Of a stretch of DNA of 64,000 nt, positions 27,110-38,768 are shown in pieces (the stretch's first letter is position 1; each line of letters begins with the position of its first letter). Source of the stretch: Massariosphaeria phaeospora (taxonomy: Eukaryota > Ascomycota > Dothideomycetes > Pleosporales); contig JAADJZ010000019.1 of the NCBI GenBank assembly GCA_011032825.1, positions 310,001 to 374,000 of the forward strand. The letters are read 5' to 3'. Position numbers and translations under genes: made by a program. Under the pieces are notes generated by a model. That model did no database searches. It was not told the DNA's origin and saw only the letters and a program-made list of their open reading frames with translations.

Positions 27110-28237
27110 ATGCCCCCCACCCACCTCAACTTCATAACCGGCAACGCGAACAAGCTCGCCGAGGTACGTCCCTATTCATCCATGCATCCATGCATCCATC
27201 TACTCTCTTTTACCCTCTTACTACGCATCCCCCCACTCACTACCGAAAACACCACATTTCCACAAACATCCTACCCCTCTTCCCCCCACAACCCTACACC
27301 AGCTAAACCACGCATCTCCCCATACAGGTCCAAGCAATCCTCGGCTCCGTCATCGAGCTACGCAGCCAAGCCATCGACCTGGTCGAGATCCAAGGCACCG
27401 TCGAAGAAGTAACGCTAGACAAGTGCCGGCGGGCGGCCGACGCAGTGAGTGCATGCATCTATTTGTTATTCTCTCCGTGACAGAGACAAGATGTCGATAT
27501 TCGATGTTGAGTTTCCATTTCTACTTTTTGCTTTTTTAGGATCTTGTTCAGAAGCTGCTGAGCGTGATGATCGATTGATTGATTGATTCATTAACTGACA
27601 TGTACCACCCAGGTCAACGGTCCCGTCCTAGTAGAAGACACGTGCCTCTGCTTCAAAGCCATGAACGACCTTCCCGGACCCTACATGTAAGTTACGTCCA
27701 TCTCCATTCCACCCTCACCCTCAGCCTTTACCCCCCCCCCCCCCCAACCCTCCATCTAACCACGTGCTCCCCCGCTAGTAAATGGTTCATGCTCGCCCTC
27801 GGCCCCCTCCACCTCCACAAGCTCCTTTCCGGCTTCGCCGACAAATCCGCACAAGCCATCTGCACATTCGGCTACAGCGCGGGCCCCGGCCACGAGCCGG
27901 TTCTGTTCCAAGGCCGCACGGATGGCAAGTTGGTGGAGAGCCGGGGCAGTACTGTGTTTGGTGAGTTAGCGCGATTTCTCTTCTTCCCGGACTTGGTCTC
28001 CATTCTCCATTCTCTATTCGACGATGACGACGTGACGGGAAAGCGGAGGATAGGGTTTGAAAGGATAACATGTGGCTAACTTTCGCGTGTGCGTGTCTTC
28101 TAGGCTGGGATTCGTGCTTCGAGTACGAGGGCCAGACGTACGCGGAAATGGACAAGAGCGCCAAGAACCAGATCTCGCACCGCGGCAAGGCGCTCGAGAA
28201 ACTGAAGGGGTGGTTGGCGGCGAGGGTGGACGCGTAG
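27110..28237 (+). CDS. HAM1: inosine triphosphate pyrophosphatase (Ham1/ITPA)
   Basis: Hydrolyses ITP, dITP and XTP to monophosphates, keeping deaminated purines out of DNA and RNA. Five exons (27110..27163, 27328..27444, 27613..27686, 27779..27960, 28104..28237) close in frame to 186 residues, the usual family length. Signature elements are '[17 protein letters not shown]' (nucleotide-binding S-x-N-x-x-K equivalent), '[18 protein letters not shown]', '[20 protein letters not shown]' and 'IKWF' across the third junction. '[20 protein letters not shown]' and '[16 protein letters not shown]' follow, then '[14 protein letters not shown]'. Introns carry simple repeats: a CATCCATG run in intron 1, GATT repeats in intron 2 and a ~16-nt C run in intron 3. 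It is convergent with FAP7; the stops are 132 bp apart. Confidence 0.95.
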
Positions 28238-28369
28238 ACGGGACTTGGGCTTCCGATCTTCAGTCTTTTTTCCTTCGCCAGTTATACCCAGCTTGAACCA
28301 GAAACCAACCCAGCAAACCTCTCCAATCCAGCGGTCCACCTCGCTCGCTCTTACCACCACCACCACAAT

Positions 28370-29050
28370 CTACCCCTCTTCCTCCTTCTCGCCCTCGCCA
28401 TCCCCACCCCGCCTTCCCTTACGATCCCCCCTCCACAGCTCGACCCACTTCTCCACCCTCTCGACATTAGCCTCCACATCCTCGACCTTCTCGCTGCGCA
28501 GCTCGACCACCACCTCCTCCTTGTAACTCTCGCGCGCCTCCTCGAGCAGCACCTGCATGATCTCGCTGTCGATGTTCTCGTCGAGCTTCTTGCCCTTGTA
28601 GCCGCGGCCCGTCAGGCGGTCATACAGCACCGTGGTGTCGCAGCGCAGCACTAGCACGAGGTCGATCCAGCGCTCCGGGAACAGGTCGCAGGCGTGCCAG
28701 TCGAGGATGTAACCGCCGGTGCTGTGCAGCGGGAGGGATTCGAGGTGGTCGAGCAGCTGGGGGCGGCGCTGTTAGCTGGGCTGAACGAAACGGCATTGCA
28801 CTGATCTGCGCTGTTTCTCTACGCAACCCCGCTTCCTGCAATATGTAGAAAAACACCCACCTACCTTGTCCTCGTCCACAATCCAGCTCCCCGTCTCCTC
28901 ATCGCGGCCCTCGTGGAAGCCCTCGTCCTTGACGATCTGGTTCACCGAAAGGTGCTTGAAGCCCGTGCTCTGCGCGATTTGCTCCGCGTGTGTGGTTTTG
29001 CCGACGCCGGGCGTGCCCGTGACGACGATGTTCGGCTGCTTTCGCGCCAT
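28370..29050 (-). CDS. FAP7: adenylate kinase isoenzyme 6 / ribosome biogenesis factor Fap7
   Basis: Nuclear NTPase needed for late 40S maturation (it acts with uS11) with adenylate kinase activity; the human homologue is hCINAP. Exons 28865..29050 and 28370..28756 join in phase 0 across a 108-bp intron to give 190 residues. Walker A is 'VVTGTPGVGKTTHAEQIA', followed by 'FKHLSVNQIVKDEGFHEGRD' and 'DTGSW/ETGSWIVDEDK'-type sequence. 'STGGYILDWHACDLFPERW' is the family DWH block, and 'VLRCDTTVLYDRLTGRGYK' matches the lid. The C-terminal tail is charged (Gly/Arg/Glu repeats) and probably disordered. A GCGGCGGCAG-type repeat lies just upstream of the ATG. Confidence 0.94.
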
Positions 29051-30157
29051 GGCGGCTGTTGCTCTGAGGGGCTCGTGTGTGCGGCGGCGGCAGCGGCGGA
29101 GGGGTGGAAGCGGCGACGGAGGAGTGGGATGGGTGGAAGCGGCGATGGAGGGGTGGGATGGGTGAGATGGAGGCGACAACGGAGGTGTAGGACGAATGTG
29201 CGGCGGAGGGTAGCTAGTAGTATTTTCTTCTTCAGTATTTTCTTCTTCAGACCAGTAACACCAACAGTCTCAATACAGAGGGTGACCGTGATTTGAAGAG
29301 ATACTGAACGAGAGACACAGACGCGCTCTTGCGACGCGAACAAACGACGCCCGCCAAAAAATATTCCCCTAGGCCGAGGAGACGCCAAGGAGCCCCTCCC
29401 ATGCGCCGGGCGCCACACCACACCGCCACCAATTGCCCCACCTTTTCTTGCTCATTCATCTACAGCCTCGAACACCGTTGATTCTCTCTCTCAAACAAAC
29501 GTACTGCTGTAAGTACTGCAAAATAGAAGATCCTTACCTACTCACACACACTCCGCACATCTCAACTTAGAGAACAAAACACTAAGCATATATTCGCAAT
29601 GAAGTTTCCATTCTAAACCCTAATAACCGCACTCCGAACTTTTTGCTGCTGCTACCTACTGAGCCACTCAACCTACGGATCATGCCCAGCTCCAGTGTCC
29701 ACACAGATTGCTCCCCCCCTCGCAAATTACAATTGACCGCCACCACCCAACCAACTATAAGAGAAACGAAAAGAAGAACAGAACAGCAAACCCCCGCTTC
29801 GCATAGCGCCATCCCAGATTTGCACGGGACTACTCTCGTAGTCAGTATCATATGATTTGCCGATGTGATGTTTTGGTTTTTGATCCAGGTGCTCAAGACA
29901 GCATGAGGGAAACTACGTGCATAGCTAGCTCAGTGACGCCCCCGCCCGTGTGGTTTCGATCAAGTGTTACGCCGTACAAGGAACAGGTGGTGCTCATGAT
30001 GGGCGCGCGGGAACAGAGTTAAAAGGAAACAAAAGTCAGACTCGGAAGGTGGAACGTGACAGCCTCGAAGCCACCAGGTACACCATGATGCCGGCATCGA
30101 GATGGGAATGAACATGCAGACTACCCTCGCCTTCGATTTAGCTCTTGGTTATATTGT
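29051..30157. other. 1.1-kb intergenic region, no supported gene
   Basis: Contains the FAP7 promoter (with imperfect tandem repeats GGATGGGTGGAAGCGGCGA near 29105-29165 and TATTTTCTTCTTCAG at 29220-29250) and the 3' flank of NAP1. A tRNA-like string near 29925-29970 was examined and rejected. Confidence 0.5.
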
Positions 30158-31657
30158 CTAGCTCTGCTTGCACTCAGCAGCCTCCTGCTTGGGTTTTGTG
30201 CCGTCATTCTAGAAGTTTGTTAGAAGTTAAGCTACTGCAGGGAGGTCGAAACATACCTCATCATCTGACTCCTCGTCCTCGTCGCGGTCGTCGCTGAGCT
30301 CGTCCTCATCTTCATCGTCCTCATCCTCGAACTCTCCCTCATCGAAGTCTTCAATATTCTCATATTGGAGAGCCTCGCCGGTGAACCAATCGATAGCCCG
30401 CGGGATGAGCTTCTCCTTGATGTCTTCGCCGAGCTGGTAGTCAAGCTCGAGACGCTCCTCAATGTCCGAGGTAGCATCGTCCTCATCAGCTGGGGGCTCC
30501 GGTGGGTCGAAGAAGTTGAAGAACGACTCGGTGGGGACAGTCTTCTTGACGACCCTGGTCTGCTTGGTGTCTGCTCGCAGTTAGCTTTGTCCAATCAAAG
30601 GCGAATGCCTCAGATGCGCTTACTCTTGTTTCGCTGCTTCTTGCTCTCAATACGGACTGTGAGGTCTTTGCCTGTTTTCCACTCGATCTTGTCACCCTCG
30701 GCGTGGTCGTAGATGAAGTCGCCGCCATAGCCGTTCTCCTCCTGGTAGAAGTAGGTCTTGGTGATGGTCTTGTTGGTGAAGAACTCGTTCTCTTCGAACT
30801 CGAAGATGAGCTTGAAGCCAGGTCGGTTCAGGTACTCCATGCGGATGTCGGTGAGGTGCTTGAGCGCAGGTTCGTCTCGGTCGGTGATCATCTCTGCGAG
30901 CGAGATCTGGTTCTTCATCGCACTCAGCCAGAACTCTGGGATACCCTTGACATCCTTGCCCTCGTCCTTGTTGATGTCCTCCTCGGGGGTGGGCTCCTCG
31001 TCATCATCCTCGTCCTTAGTCTCTCCGACCTTTACCTGCTCGTCGGACGGCTCGGTGGCTCCGTTGACGATCTTGGCGCGGGACTGGTAGAGGGGTGTGA
31101 ATTTGGCAAAGTACTTCTTCTCCAACTGCAGGACTTCCTCCTGGAACTCGGCCTCGAGCTTGGAGTGGTCCTTCTGGATGCCCTTCAGGCCGGCAACGCG
31201 GCGGCGGACCGACACAGGGAGGGACTCGATGTAGCCGCTTGATCGGCCGACCAAGGTACCGAGCTTCGCCTGCATCATGGACACGAGGGCGGGATTCGCA
31301 GCGAAAAGGCCAGCGGCGGCACGCTCCATGTCGTCTGTGCAAGAAAAAATCGAATTAGCGGTCAAGATCCTCGTAGCGCAGTTGGGCGGGGTGCGAGGGG
31401 CAGCACCGGCATTTTCGCGACTCACCCTCCTTGATGCTGGCCACGCCAGGCTGCTGAGCGCGCGACGATATGGGCGCGGCATTTGCGGGTGTGTTCTGCG
31501 GTGTTCTGGTGGGCAGAGTGTTAGCAGAGGGCACGTCGACTGCGGCGGGTTATGCGGTCATGGCGTCCGCTCGACAAAATGTGCTGTGGGGCAAGGGCAA
31601 CACGTACGGGGCTGTGATCGAGGAGTCCATCTTCTTGTTCCGGATCGGCTCGGACAT
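30158..31657 (-). CDS. NAP1: nucleosome assembly protein Nap1
   Basis: Histone H2A-H2B chaperone, also tied to Clb2-dependent mitotic and septin control in yeast. Five exons (31608..31657, 31426..31505, 30624..31334, 30257..30570, 30158..30208) close in frame to 401 residues. The order is a short N-terminus '[13 protein letters not shown]', the dimerisation helix ('[17 protein letters not shown]' after '[19 protein letters not shown]'), then '[19 protein letters not shown]'. The NAP core continues with '[19 protein letters not shown]' and '[14 protein letters not shown]'. An acidic tail ('[20 protein letters not shown]') follows and the last exon encodes '[16 protein letters not shown]', the conserved fungal Nap1 end. 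All junctions are GT-AG, 48-102 bp. Confidence 0.95.
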
Positions 31658-32098
31658 GATGGCGGTTGGGGTTGCGGTGTCTGAGGCAGTACAGCAGTGC
31701 AGCAGAGTCGAGAGGGAGAAGTGCGTGCAGGAGTTTGGCGAAGCGCCAGGCGATGGGGGGAGTCTGCAGAAATGTTGCGTGGTCGAGCGAAGGGACGGCG
31801 CTAGCCATCGCCCCTCCATCGCCGTAACTCGCTTGGGCCTAGCGGCTGCTGAGGTAAACAGACTACTCTTTGTCCATTTCGTTGCGCCGTGGCGGCCCTA
31901 TCTATCCCCCCCGAAAGTCTATCTGGTATCAAACGCGGAAAAAAGGCCCGACAATCTAAGACGCACCTCCTGCTGGAAGAAAGCTGGGCGACCAACAGAA
32001 AAACCCCCACAAACGCCATATCTATCACCGCCATGCCCGCGCTGAATCTGACCAGCGGCCGTCTCTAGAGTACAAGCCAAACCGGGTTGACTGCTGCG
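31658..32098. promoter_or_regulatory. NAP1 upstream region
   Basis: 441 bp between the NAP1 ATG and the 3' end of the transporter gene on the same strand. No gene or specific site is called. Confidence 0.45.
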
Positions 32099-33884
32099 TC
32101 AAAAGTTCTGTATGCGTTTCAGACGTCGTGTGGACCAGGCCGCTACCATGGCTGAGATGGCGCCGATGAACAAACAGACGGCAATGGCATTCGGGCCATC
32201 GGTCGAATGGTGCTCCTCCGGCTGCGTTTCTTTGGCTAGTTCCGGGCTCTTGCCCGGCTCCAGTATCGAGAACACGACCCATGAAATGCCCGTGCCCACA
32301 AACTGAGGCAGCGTTGTGTAGAGGTTCATGATGCCGAGATATTTGCCCGAGCTCTCTCCCGTCGACGTTTGAGCTTCTTCTAGCCCCTGGTTCAGGTGCA
32401 GTTGCGTCGGAGACTCGAGTTCAATCGAGGTTCGGCCTAGAGGAACATACGAGTGCCTCCTGGGCTGGGAGAGCCGGCTGATTTCGACACCCAGGAACGT
32501 GAACGGCGCCCAGCAGCTTACTGCCCATGAACTGTAGCACGTCAGCGTTTGTATCATGGTAAGAGGCTGATGATACTCACACTCCGCAGGCGGCCACGAT
32601 AATGGTAGCGCCCCTCAAAGAGTGCACAAACGGCGCCATGATCATTGACATGGCAAAGATACAATGCGAAATGGTCCACGTAGTGAGCAAGGATGGTTTG
32701 TACTTCTCCAAGTTATTCGCGAATGAGGCAATGCCTCGCGGTGGGCGCACAGTGAATGTCGAGGCCTCCTCTTCTGGGCTCTTCACGAACCACGGGAGCA
32801 TTATGGACATTACGAACGTGATTATGGAGAAGGCAATCAACGCCGTGCTACCGATACGGCCGACTTGGCCCGTGATATCGTCGGACGTTTTGGCATCCGC
32901 GGGAGCATCGTAGCGGAGGTATATCTCCCCGACCCAGGTGGTGCTGTAGAATAGGAAGGGAAACCACCCTGTCGCAGCATTAGTAGAGAATCCGATGCCG
33001 CAATACAAGACTCGCCTATCCATGCCCAAAACTGCACCAGGCAAATTGCTTGGATACCTTTAGGCAGGTTTATGGCAGACTCGGCGATAGTGGTCAGAAC
33101 CTGCCAGAGCCCTTGTTTGTCCTCTTGCTCTGCCCCGTCACTGACCAACACGCGCTCCGAAACAGCGTATGATGTGATGCCCACGGCCAGACAGAGTGCC
33201 ATTGCCGCCACAGCAGTCAACTGCTTGAATTGCGAGTCTCCCAGCACAGGCCCGAATACTTGTCCCAAATCGAGTGCTCCAGCGCCATAGCCTATCAACG
33301 ATCCCACCGCAACCATCCTGCTTGCCCAGCTGCTTCCCGCTTGTTGCTTCGAAATAGGCAGCGTATCCACAATCAGCCCCCGACAGCTTCCCTGGACGGC
33401 GTTGATGGCGAAGTCAATGCCGTAGATACTAAACACGGCGAGGAATATCGTAGCGCTCTTCACCGTCTCCTTGTCGGAAGCGAACATCTTCACCACCTCT
33501 TTCGTCCAGCCCAGCAGGAGAAGGAATATCGACACCAGGACCGCGCCGCCTATCATATAAGGCCTCCGCCGACCGAAACGACTCTTCGACCGATCCGATA
33601 TTACACCCACGATGGGCTGCATGATGAGGCCGGACAGGGGGCCCGCGACCCAGACGAGCGAGATCTTCGATTTGGTCAGGCCGAGTTCGAGCAGGTACGG
33701 CGTGCAGTAGGTCATCTCAACGTTCCATGTGAATCTATGTAATGTTGTCAGTATGCTGTTGTGTTTGAAACAATGGGAGGGCGTACTGTAGACCGATCAG
33801 AGACGCCGTGAGCAGCGCCATGCGCACCGGCTCCGAGGAGCCCTTGATAGACGGCGAGCCCGTCCATTGCGCAGTCGCTGGCAT
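32099..33884 (-). CDS. sucrose/alpha-glucoside:H+ symporter (GPH/SUT-type MFS transporter)
   Basis: Plasma-membrane disaccharide importer by family. Exons 33787..33884, 33016..33734, 32581..32968 and 32099..32531 give 545 residues. The start 'MPATAQWTGSPSIKGSS' leads into TM1 'ALLTASLIGLQFTWNVEMTY', and then 'TPYLLELGLTKSKISLVWVA'. 'LSGLIMQPIVGVISDRSKSR' and 'FGRRRP' follow; together these form the hallmark of plant SUT and fungal Sut1-like carriers. Twelve hydrophobic segments are visible, with a longer central loop after 'VLVSDGAEQEDKQG'. The second intron (32969..33015, 47 bp) begins GCGAGT and ends ACAG. This GC-AG intron is needed to join 'QFWAWI' to 'GWFPFLFYSTTWVGEIY', and it has a CTACTAAT branch. 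The other introns are GT-AG. Upstream, an ATG at 34114 opens a 46-codon leader frame ending before the main start. Substrate (sucrose, maltose or other) cannot be read from sequence. Confidence 0.9.
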
Positions 33885-35592
33885 CTTGCCAGAGCCACAG
33901 CTTCTGCTCGGCAGCGATACGTGCGGTTGCTCGCGTGCGCAGCGGTCGCGCTCCCGTCACTTGCGTGATCACGTCACGGCGCAGATGGGCGCATTGGGCG
34001 TTGAGATGCGTAGGGTGCGGCGCAGGCTGCGAGCAATACGGCAAGGGAACAGGAGGCTGCTGCTGCTGCTGCTGAAGGAATTTCCGGTTGGTTTGGCTGC
34101 TCTGTCTGAGGCATTGCTAGATAATAAATACAAGAGGACGTCAGCTTGCGACGTGGCTTGGCGACGTAAATAGCCCTAGACCTCGCGGCCAACTCCAGCC
34201 AATTCCCGACCTCAACACCACAGCACGGATCACCTCAGCGGCACCGAGTACCTGGTTCGGGTCCGCCAGGCCCGAGTGACCTTTCCCGGACGTCAGCCAT
34301 CCTCTAGAAAAGCTTCTCTGTCGATTCAACCACGTCCGCGAACCTCCCTCTAGAAAAAGATAGCTCAGATGCGCGGAATTGACCAGGACCTTCCCTATTC
34401 TCATCATCCATCCCCCCGGCTCGACATTTAACCTACACCAGAACTTTCCCTTCCCCGAGAATCCAAACTATCGTTGTTGTCTAATTTGGTCCCTTTCGAA
34501 TGCTTCTATCCTATAGCATCAGACAACTTAATTAACAAGCTACCCATCCATGTCTCCTTTCAATGGTCCTTCATCATCATGGTTGTTGGTCTTCACAGTC
34601 TGATGAAGCAAATGGCAAGGCATATTGCACTTCCAGGACCACTTGAGACCCATTGATTGTGATGGCGGCAGGGTAATATGCAGCCCCGTCCCACTGGTGA
34701 TGTGTAGCAACTACACACCACTACTTTAATGTAAGCAAACATTGAAACCGGGCAGTAATAAGTGGGAGCATTGACTCAACTTCAGTCTAGGGCTAGAAAA
34801 GATGTGCAAGCACAAATACTTCTCGGGCACTCGCTCTCCTCCCTGCCCCAATTCATTGCCGATACTACCTTTAAAGACAGGTTTTAGACGATCCTCTTGA
34901 CAGCCTAAGAGTTTCTAGCAATAGGTAAACAGCTTACTTCTCTCTTTACAAAGCCCTATTGTACCAGTACACTAGCTAATATCTGTGTACAGCTTGTAGA
35001 TGTAGATCATCAATTCAATCAACTCGACAGCTCATAGCGTGAGCCGATCTAGTAGTCTCGATCTTTCCCTCTCTCTGTTCAACCCCCTACCACTGTAGTC
35101 ACTAGCTTTTTGTCTTATTCGTCAGTACTATTTGTCACTCCAGCAAACGGACCCTTCTCGAATCGAGCCGGCTATAGTTACCGGGCATAACCTCTGGTCA
35201 GCCTACGAATAAGACTCGAGCAAATGTGAATTTAAAGACTATCCGCGGCGCAACAGGTGGTACGATGCCTTACGGCTAGTATTCCCTAGTGGGTACCCCT
35301 AGATGATCCTCACCGCCTCAAGCATCCCCCGCTGTTCCGCCTACTGGTGCGCTTGCCAGAATGAAAGGTCTCGAGCATTCTCTGCGAACGGGCAATCGTC
35401 GACTCACGTTCGGGGGAGTACGACAACGTGGCAACCAGAGTTCTACAATTCACATTTCCATTACGCTACCCTAGTCGCAGGACCACTTCCGCAATACTCT
35501 ATACCCTCGGCATCGAACTCGAAGCTGATAGCTTTACACTTTGTGAGCCCGCGGTACACCAGTACACTTACACAGTTGAAAAAGTTGCCAGA
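33885..35592. other. 1.7-kb intergenic region with dispersed repeat
   Basis: Holds the transporter promoter (with a CTG/CAG trinucleotide run at 34055-34074), copy 2 of the hairpin repeat and AT-rich filler. No supported gene. Confidence 0.5.
34881..34983 (+). repeat. dispersed ~100-bp hairpin repeat, copy 2 of 3
   Basis: Same order as copy 1: GATCCTCTTGACAGCCTAAGAG, a degenerate hairpin AGGTAA-ACAGC-TTACTT, CTCTCTTTACAAAGCCCTATTGT and an end near ACACTAGC. This copy differs from the others mainly in the hairpin arms. Confidence 0.7.
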
Positions 35593-36910
35593 ATGTCTCC
35601 CAGCTCCTCGCATCAATCAGCCTACGCACATTCCACCGAATCGCGCGGCCACAAAGTCGTGGGAACCGCAGTGGCTTTCATGACCCTCGGTATGATTTTG
35701 ACCCTCCTGCGAATATGGGCTCGTCGCCTCCAGGCAAAGTCGTTCATGATCGGCGATGTCCTCGTACCAGCAACTCTCGTCCTCCTCTGGGCATTGTGCA
35801 TAGTAGCCATATGTACGTTCTCCGCCCTTCGCAACAGCACCTCCAACTAACACCTACTCCAGATGTCGTCCAAATATGCGGCTTCGGCCACCACACCCAC
35901 CACATCATAACGCACTACGGCGACACTCTGCACACCAACAACGTGCTCGTCTACTACGTCCTGCCCTGCCTGCACTACGTCTCGGTCGCGCTCCCGCGCC
36001 TTACAATCCTGAATCTGTACCTGAGCTTCCTGCGCCAGAACTGGGCGCGGCACTGCTGCTACGCGCTCGGCGTGCTCGTCATCGTCGGCACGCTCATCAA
36101 TCTCAGCGTGACCGTCTTCCAGTGCTGGCCCATCGGCTCCATCTGGGGCCCCGGGCGCCCGCCGCTCTGGTGCATGAACCTCCAGATCCACCTCCAGTGG
36201 GGCAACTTCGCGAACATCTTCATCGACACGGTGATACTGGCTCTGCCTGTGCCGATGGTGCTGCGGCTCAGCATACCGACGAGAGAGAAGGTGGCGCTGC
36301 TGTTCACCCTCTCTATCGCGAGCATGTAAGTCCGTCCCCCATGTACAAAAACCCTCCTACCCGAACTCCTCTCTATCTACACTCCTGATTCAAACCCACT
36401 CTAACCCGTACAAATCCCCCCAGCGGATTCGCCGCCGGCATCATCCGCTTCGCCATCATAATCCGACAACCCACGCCCTGCACCGACTGGCCCGCCCACG
36501 ACCACCTCTGGCAGCTGATCGACGTGACCATGTGCTCCATCGTAGAAACGGGCATGGTCCTCATGGCCGTGTGTCTCATCACCCTGCGCCCGCTTCTCAA
36601 AGGCGCCGTGGCGTGGTACGAATCGCTGCACTACCCACGGTGGCTTCCATCGCGCGTCGACCGCCGCTCGACGCCTGCTTCACGTCGCGCTGCCGTGCCC
36701 GAATCGTTCTGTTGCAGCGACACCACGACGGACCGCGACACCCTCGCCACCAAACATTCACATTCGACTTCTGATTCGCACGCGCATTTACACGGAGGCG
36801 CGAAATGGCCCGTGGCGATAGCAATGCGGGGCGTAGATAGGGCGTCGGCGTCTAGCGATGAAGACGCTGTGAGTTACAAGCATGCGGCAAATCCCACAGT
36901 TATGGTGTGA
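35593..36910 (+). CDS. fungal rhodopsin-domain (PTH11/SAT4-like) seven-TM protein
   Basis: Exons 35593..35812, 35863..36325 and 36424..36910 close in frame to 389 residues. The first TM segment is 'VVGTAVAFMTLGMILTLLRI', followed by the arginine-rich loop 'WARRLQAKSFMIGD', the typical start of the fungal rhodopsin/DUF domain. Seven hydrophobic segments follow, with 'CWPIGSIWGPGRPPLWCM' as the conserved extracellular Cys-bearing loop, 'IFIDTVILALPVPMVLRLSI' as TM5 and 'GFAAGIIRFAIIIRQ' as TM6. The cytoplasmic tail is hydrophilic and His/Ser rich ('TKHSHSTSDSHAHLHGG'). Members include PTH11-like receptors and many orphan proteins. No N-terminal CFEM domain is present. Ligand and role are unknown. 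Introns are 50 and 98 bp. Confidence 0.85.
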
Positions 36911-37818
36911 TATCTGTTTAGGGGAGTTGAGAGGAGTATGATGGAGGTGGAGTATGGAGGAGCAGAGCTTGGGTGTGCAAGTATACGAGGGGTCTGTCTG
37001 GCGGTGGTGAGAAACTGGATCACATTGAAGGAAGGGCTCAGGCTTCTCTACCTGGATTGGGATGGGATGGGATGGTATGGCATCGGCGTTAGCGGCATTA
37101 TTGGATCTATCTTTGTACTCACAATTGCGAGGCAGGTGGAGATCTCCCTGCAGGCATGCAATGTAGGTGGATACAGCATCCATCCATACATACATACATA
37201 CATAGAAAAACAACCGATATCGTATTGCAGCTTTTCTTCCTGCATGCAATTTCGTTGCCCTTTTTGATAAGGGGGAGTATTTCCTTCCCGGGTAAGCAAA
37301 CAGGGTCTTTTGGGTTTCCGCCTCTCTCTCTGTTACCCCCTCCCCCCTCAGGAAGGGGTGGGTGTAGTAGCTTGTAGCCGCGTTTAGATACACTAGGTAC
37401 TAGCATTTGCCGATCAGCAGCATAGAAGGACGGCGAGGGAGTGTTGGATGGGAGGGGCTGTATAAGTACGTGCGATCAAAATGCCTGAACCCACATCCCC
37501 CAACTACCGAATATCCTAAGACAAACATCTACTGGGTGGCATGTCACGTCGTTTCTGTGACAATTTAGCGGCAAACGTGCACAAGCCGGGATAATAGTGA
37601 AGTCGTCGATATTCAATGCCGTATATGCACTTTTTGCGCACCGCGCCACATGAACACCAGGTAGATCGCTGCACCCTGCCACGCCGTCATAGCCAGGGAC
37701 GCATTAAGGGTTATGCTTGACCGTTCATTTGTAAACATAACACCTTTTGGATGCCCATATCATGTCGAGAAAGCTGAAAGACCCCGAAATGAACCCAAGC
37801 CAAGTCCCCCATGCTGCC
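36911..37818. other. intergenic between convergent 7TM gene and eS1
   Basis: About 900 bp of shared 3' region with a CATA tetranucleotide run (37184-37204) and CT-rich sequence. No supported gene. Confidence 0.5.
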
Positions 37819-38768
37819 TTACACTTCATTGAGGACCGTCTCCTTGAACTCCTTCTCAACCTGGGAGACATGTTAGTTAAGCCCTTTGACTTGGAAAGAA
37901 GTGGTATCGTACCTTCTGGCCAGAGTCGTCCTGACTGGACTCGCCGTGGAGACCGAGGAGAGCACCCAAGTCGAATTTTGGTGCCTTCAGGAGCTTGACC
38001 TTTCGTACGTGAACCTATGCGAGATTAGCCACGCCCTTCTTAGAATATGTGTCTTGGCTGCGTACGTTCTGGAGGGGGTAGATGCCCTGGGTGGACTTCT
38101 CAATCTCGCGACCGATGACCTCAGGGATGAGCTTCTGTGTCAGCTGGGCCAAGGTGCAGGCGCTGGCTTCCCGTGTCATGATCTCGACCATCTTGCGGCG
38201 GATCTGCCTGATCTGAGACGAAGCCGCGTACGTAGTCTTCTTGATCTGGTTGGGCCGTCGCTTAGTGAAGGCAATGGCGAAGAGGCGGAGGAGGTAGTCG
38301 TCGGTGGTCTTGACAACGACGTTGGCCTCGATGAGGGTTTGCCACTTGCGCACGAGGGAGCGGAGTTTGTCCGAGGTGAAGTCGAGGCCGTGGAAGTTGG
38401 TCAGGCAGTTCTTGCCCTGGACCTCGTCGACTCGCAGCTTGACCTTGCGGAACGCGTGGTCCTCATCCTTCTGGAGATCGGCGAGAGAGACTTCGAATAT
38501 CCGGCCCTTCAGAGCATCGTTCGCGTTCTTGATACCGGTGGTGCGGTTGACGAGGGTCTTGCCGACGCTACAGAAAAAGCAGAATCAGTACAGAGTCCAT
38601 TGAGGTGATGCCATGGGGCATCTGCAGCGGCGGCGGGGAGTCTTACTCTCGGATCGCGAAAGTTCCTGGGGCCTTGACGTTGTACCAGTCCTTCTTCGCG
38701 AAGGTATCAGTCTTCTTCTTGAGACCCTTCTTTCCCTTTGAAAGACGCTTGTTCTTGCCGACAGCCAT
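37819..38768 (-). CDS. RPS1: 40S ribosomal protein eS1 (S1/S3ae)
   Basis: Small-subunit ribosomal protein at the mRNA exit region. Exons 38647..38768, 38066..38567, 37913..38014 and 37819..37860 close in frame to 255 residues, as in yeast Rps1. The N-terminus is '[19 protein letters not shown]', followed by '[20 protein letters not shown]'. Further blocks are '[20 protein letters not shown]', '[17 protein letters not shown]', '[16 protein letters not shown]' and '[20 protein letters not shown]', with the C-terminus '[13 protein letters not shown]'. The junction codon across intron 1 (GA|C) gives Asp and restores the family sequence. Three introns of 79, 51 and 52 bp. Confidence 0.96.

Noticed and set aside
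29920..29975. tRNA-like string with TAGCTCAGTGA and GGTTTCGATC
   Set aside because: Box A- and box B-like pieces are present, but no acceptor stem or anticodon arm can be paired at the right spacing.
36938..37267. 109-codon plus-strand frame after the 7TM gene
   Set aside because: Lies in a convergent 3' region and runs through a CATA microsatellite; composition not protein-like.
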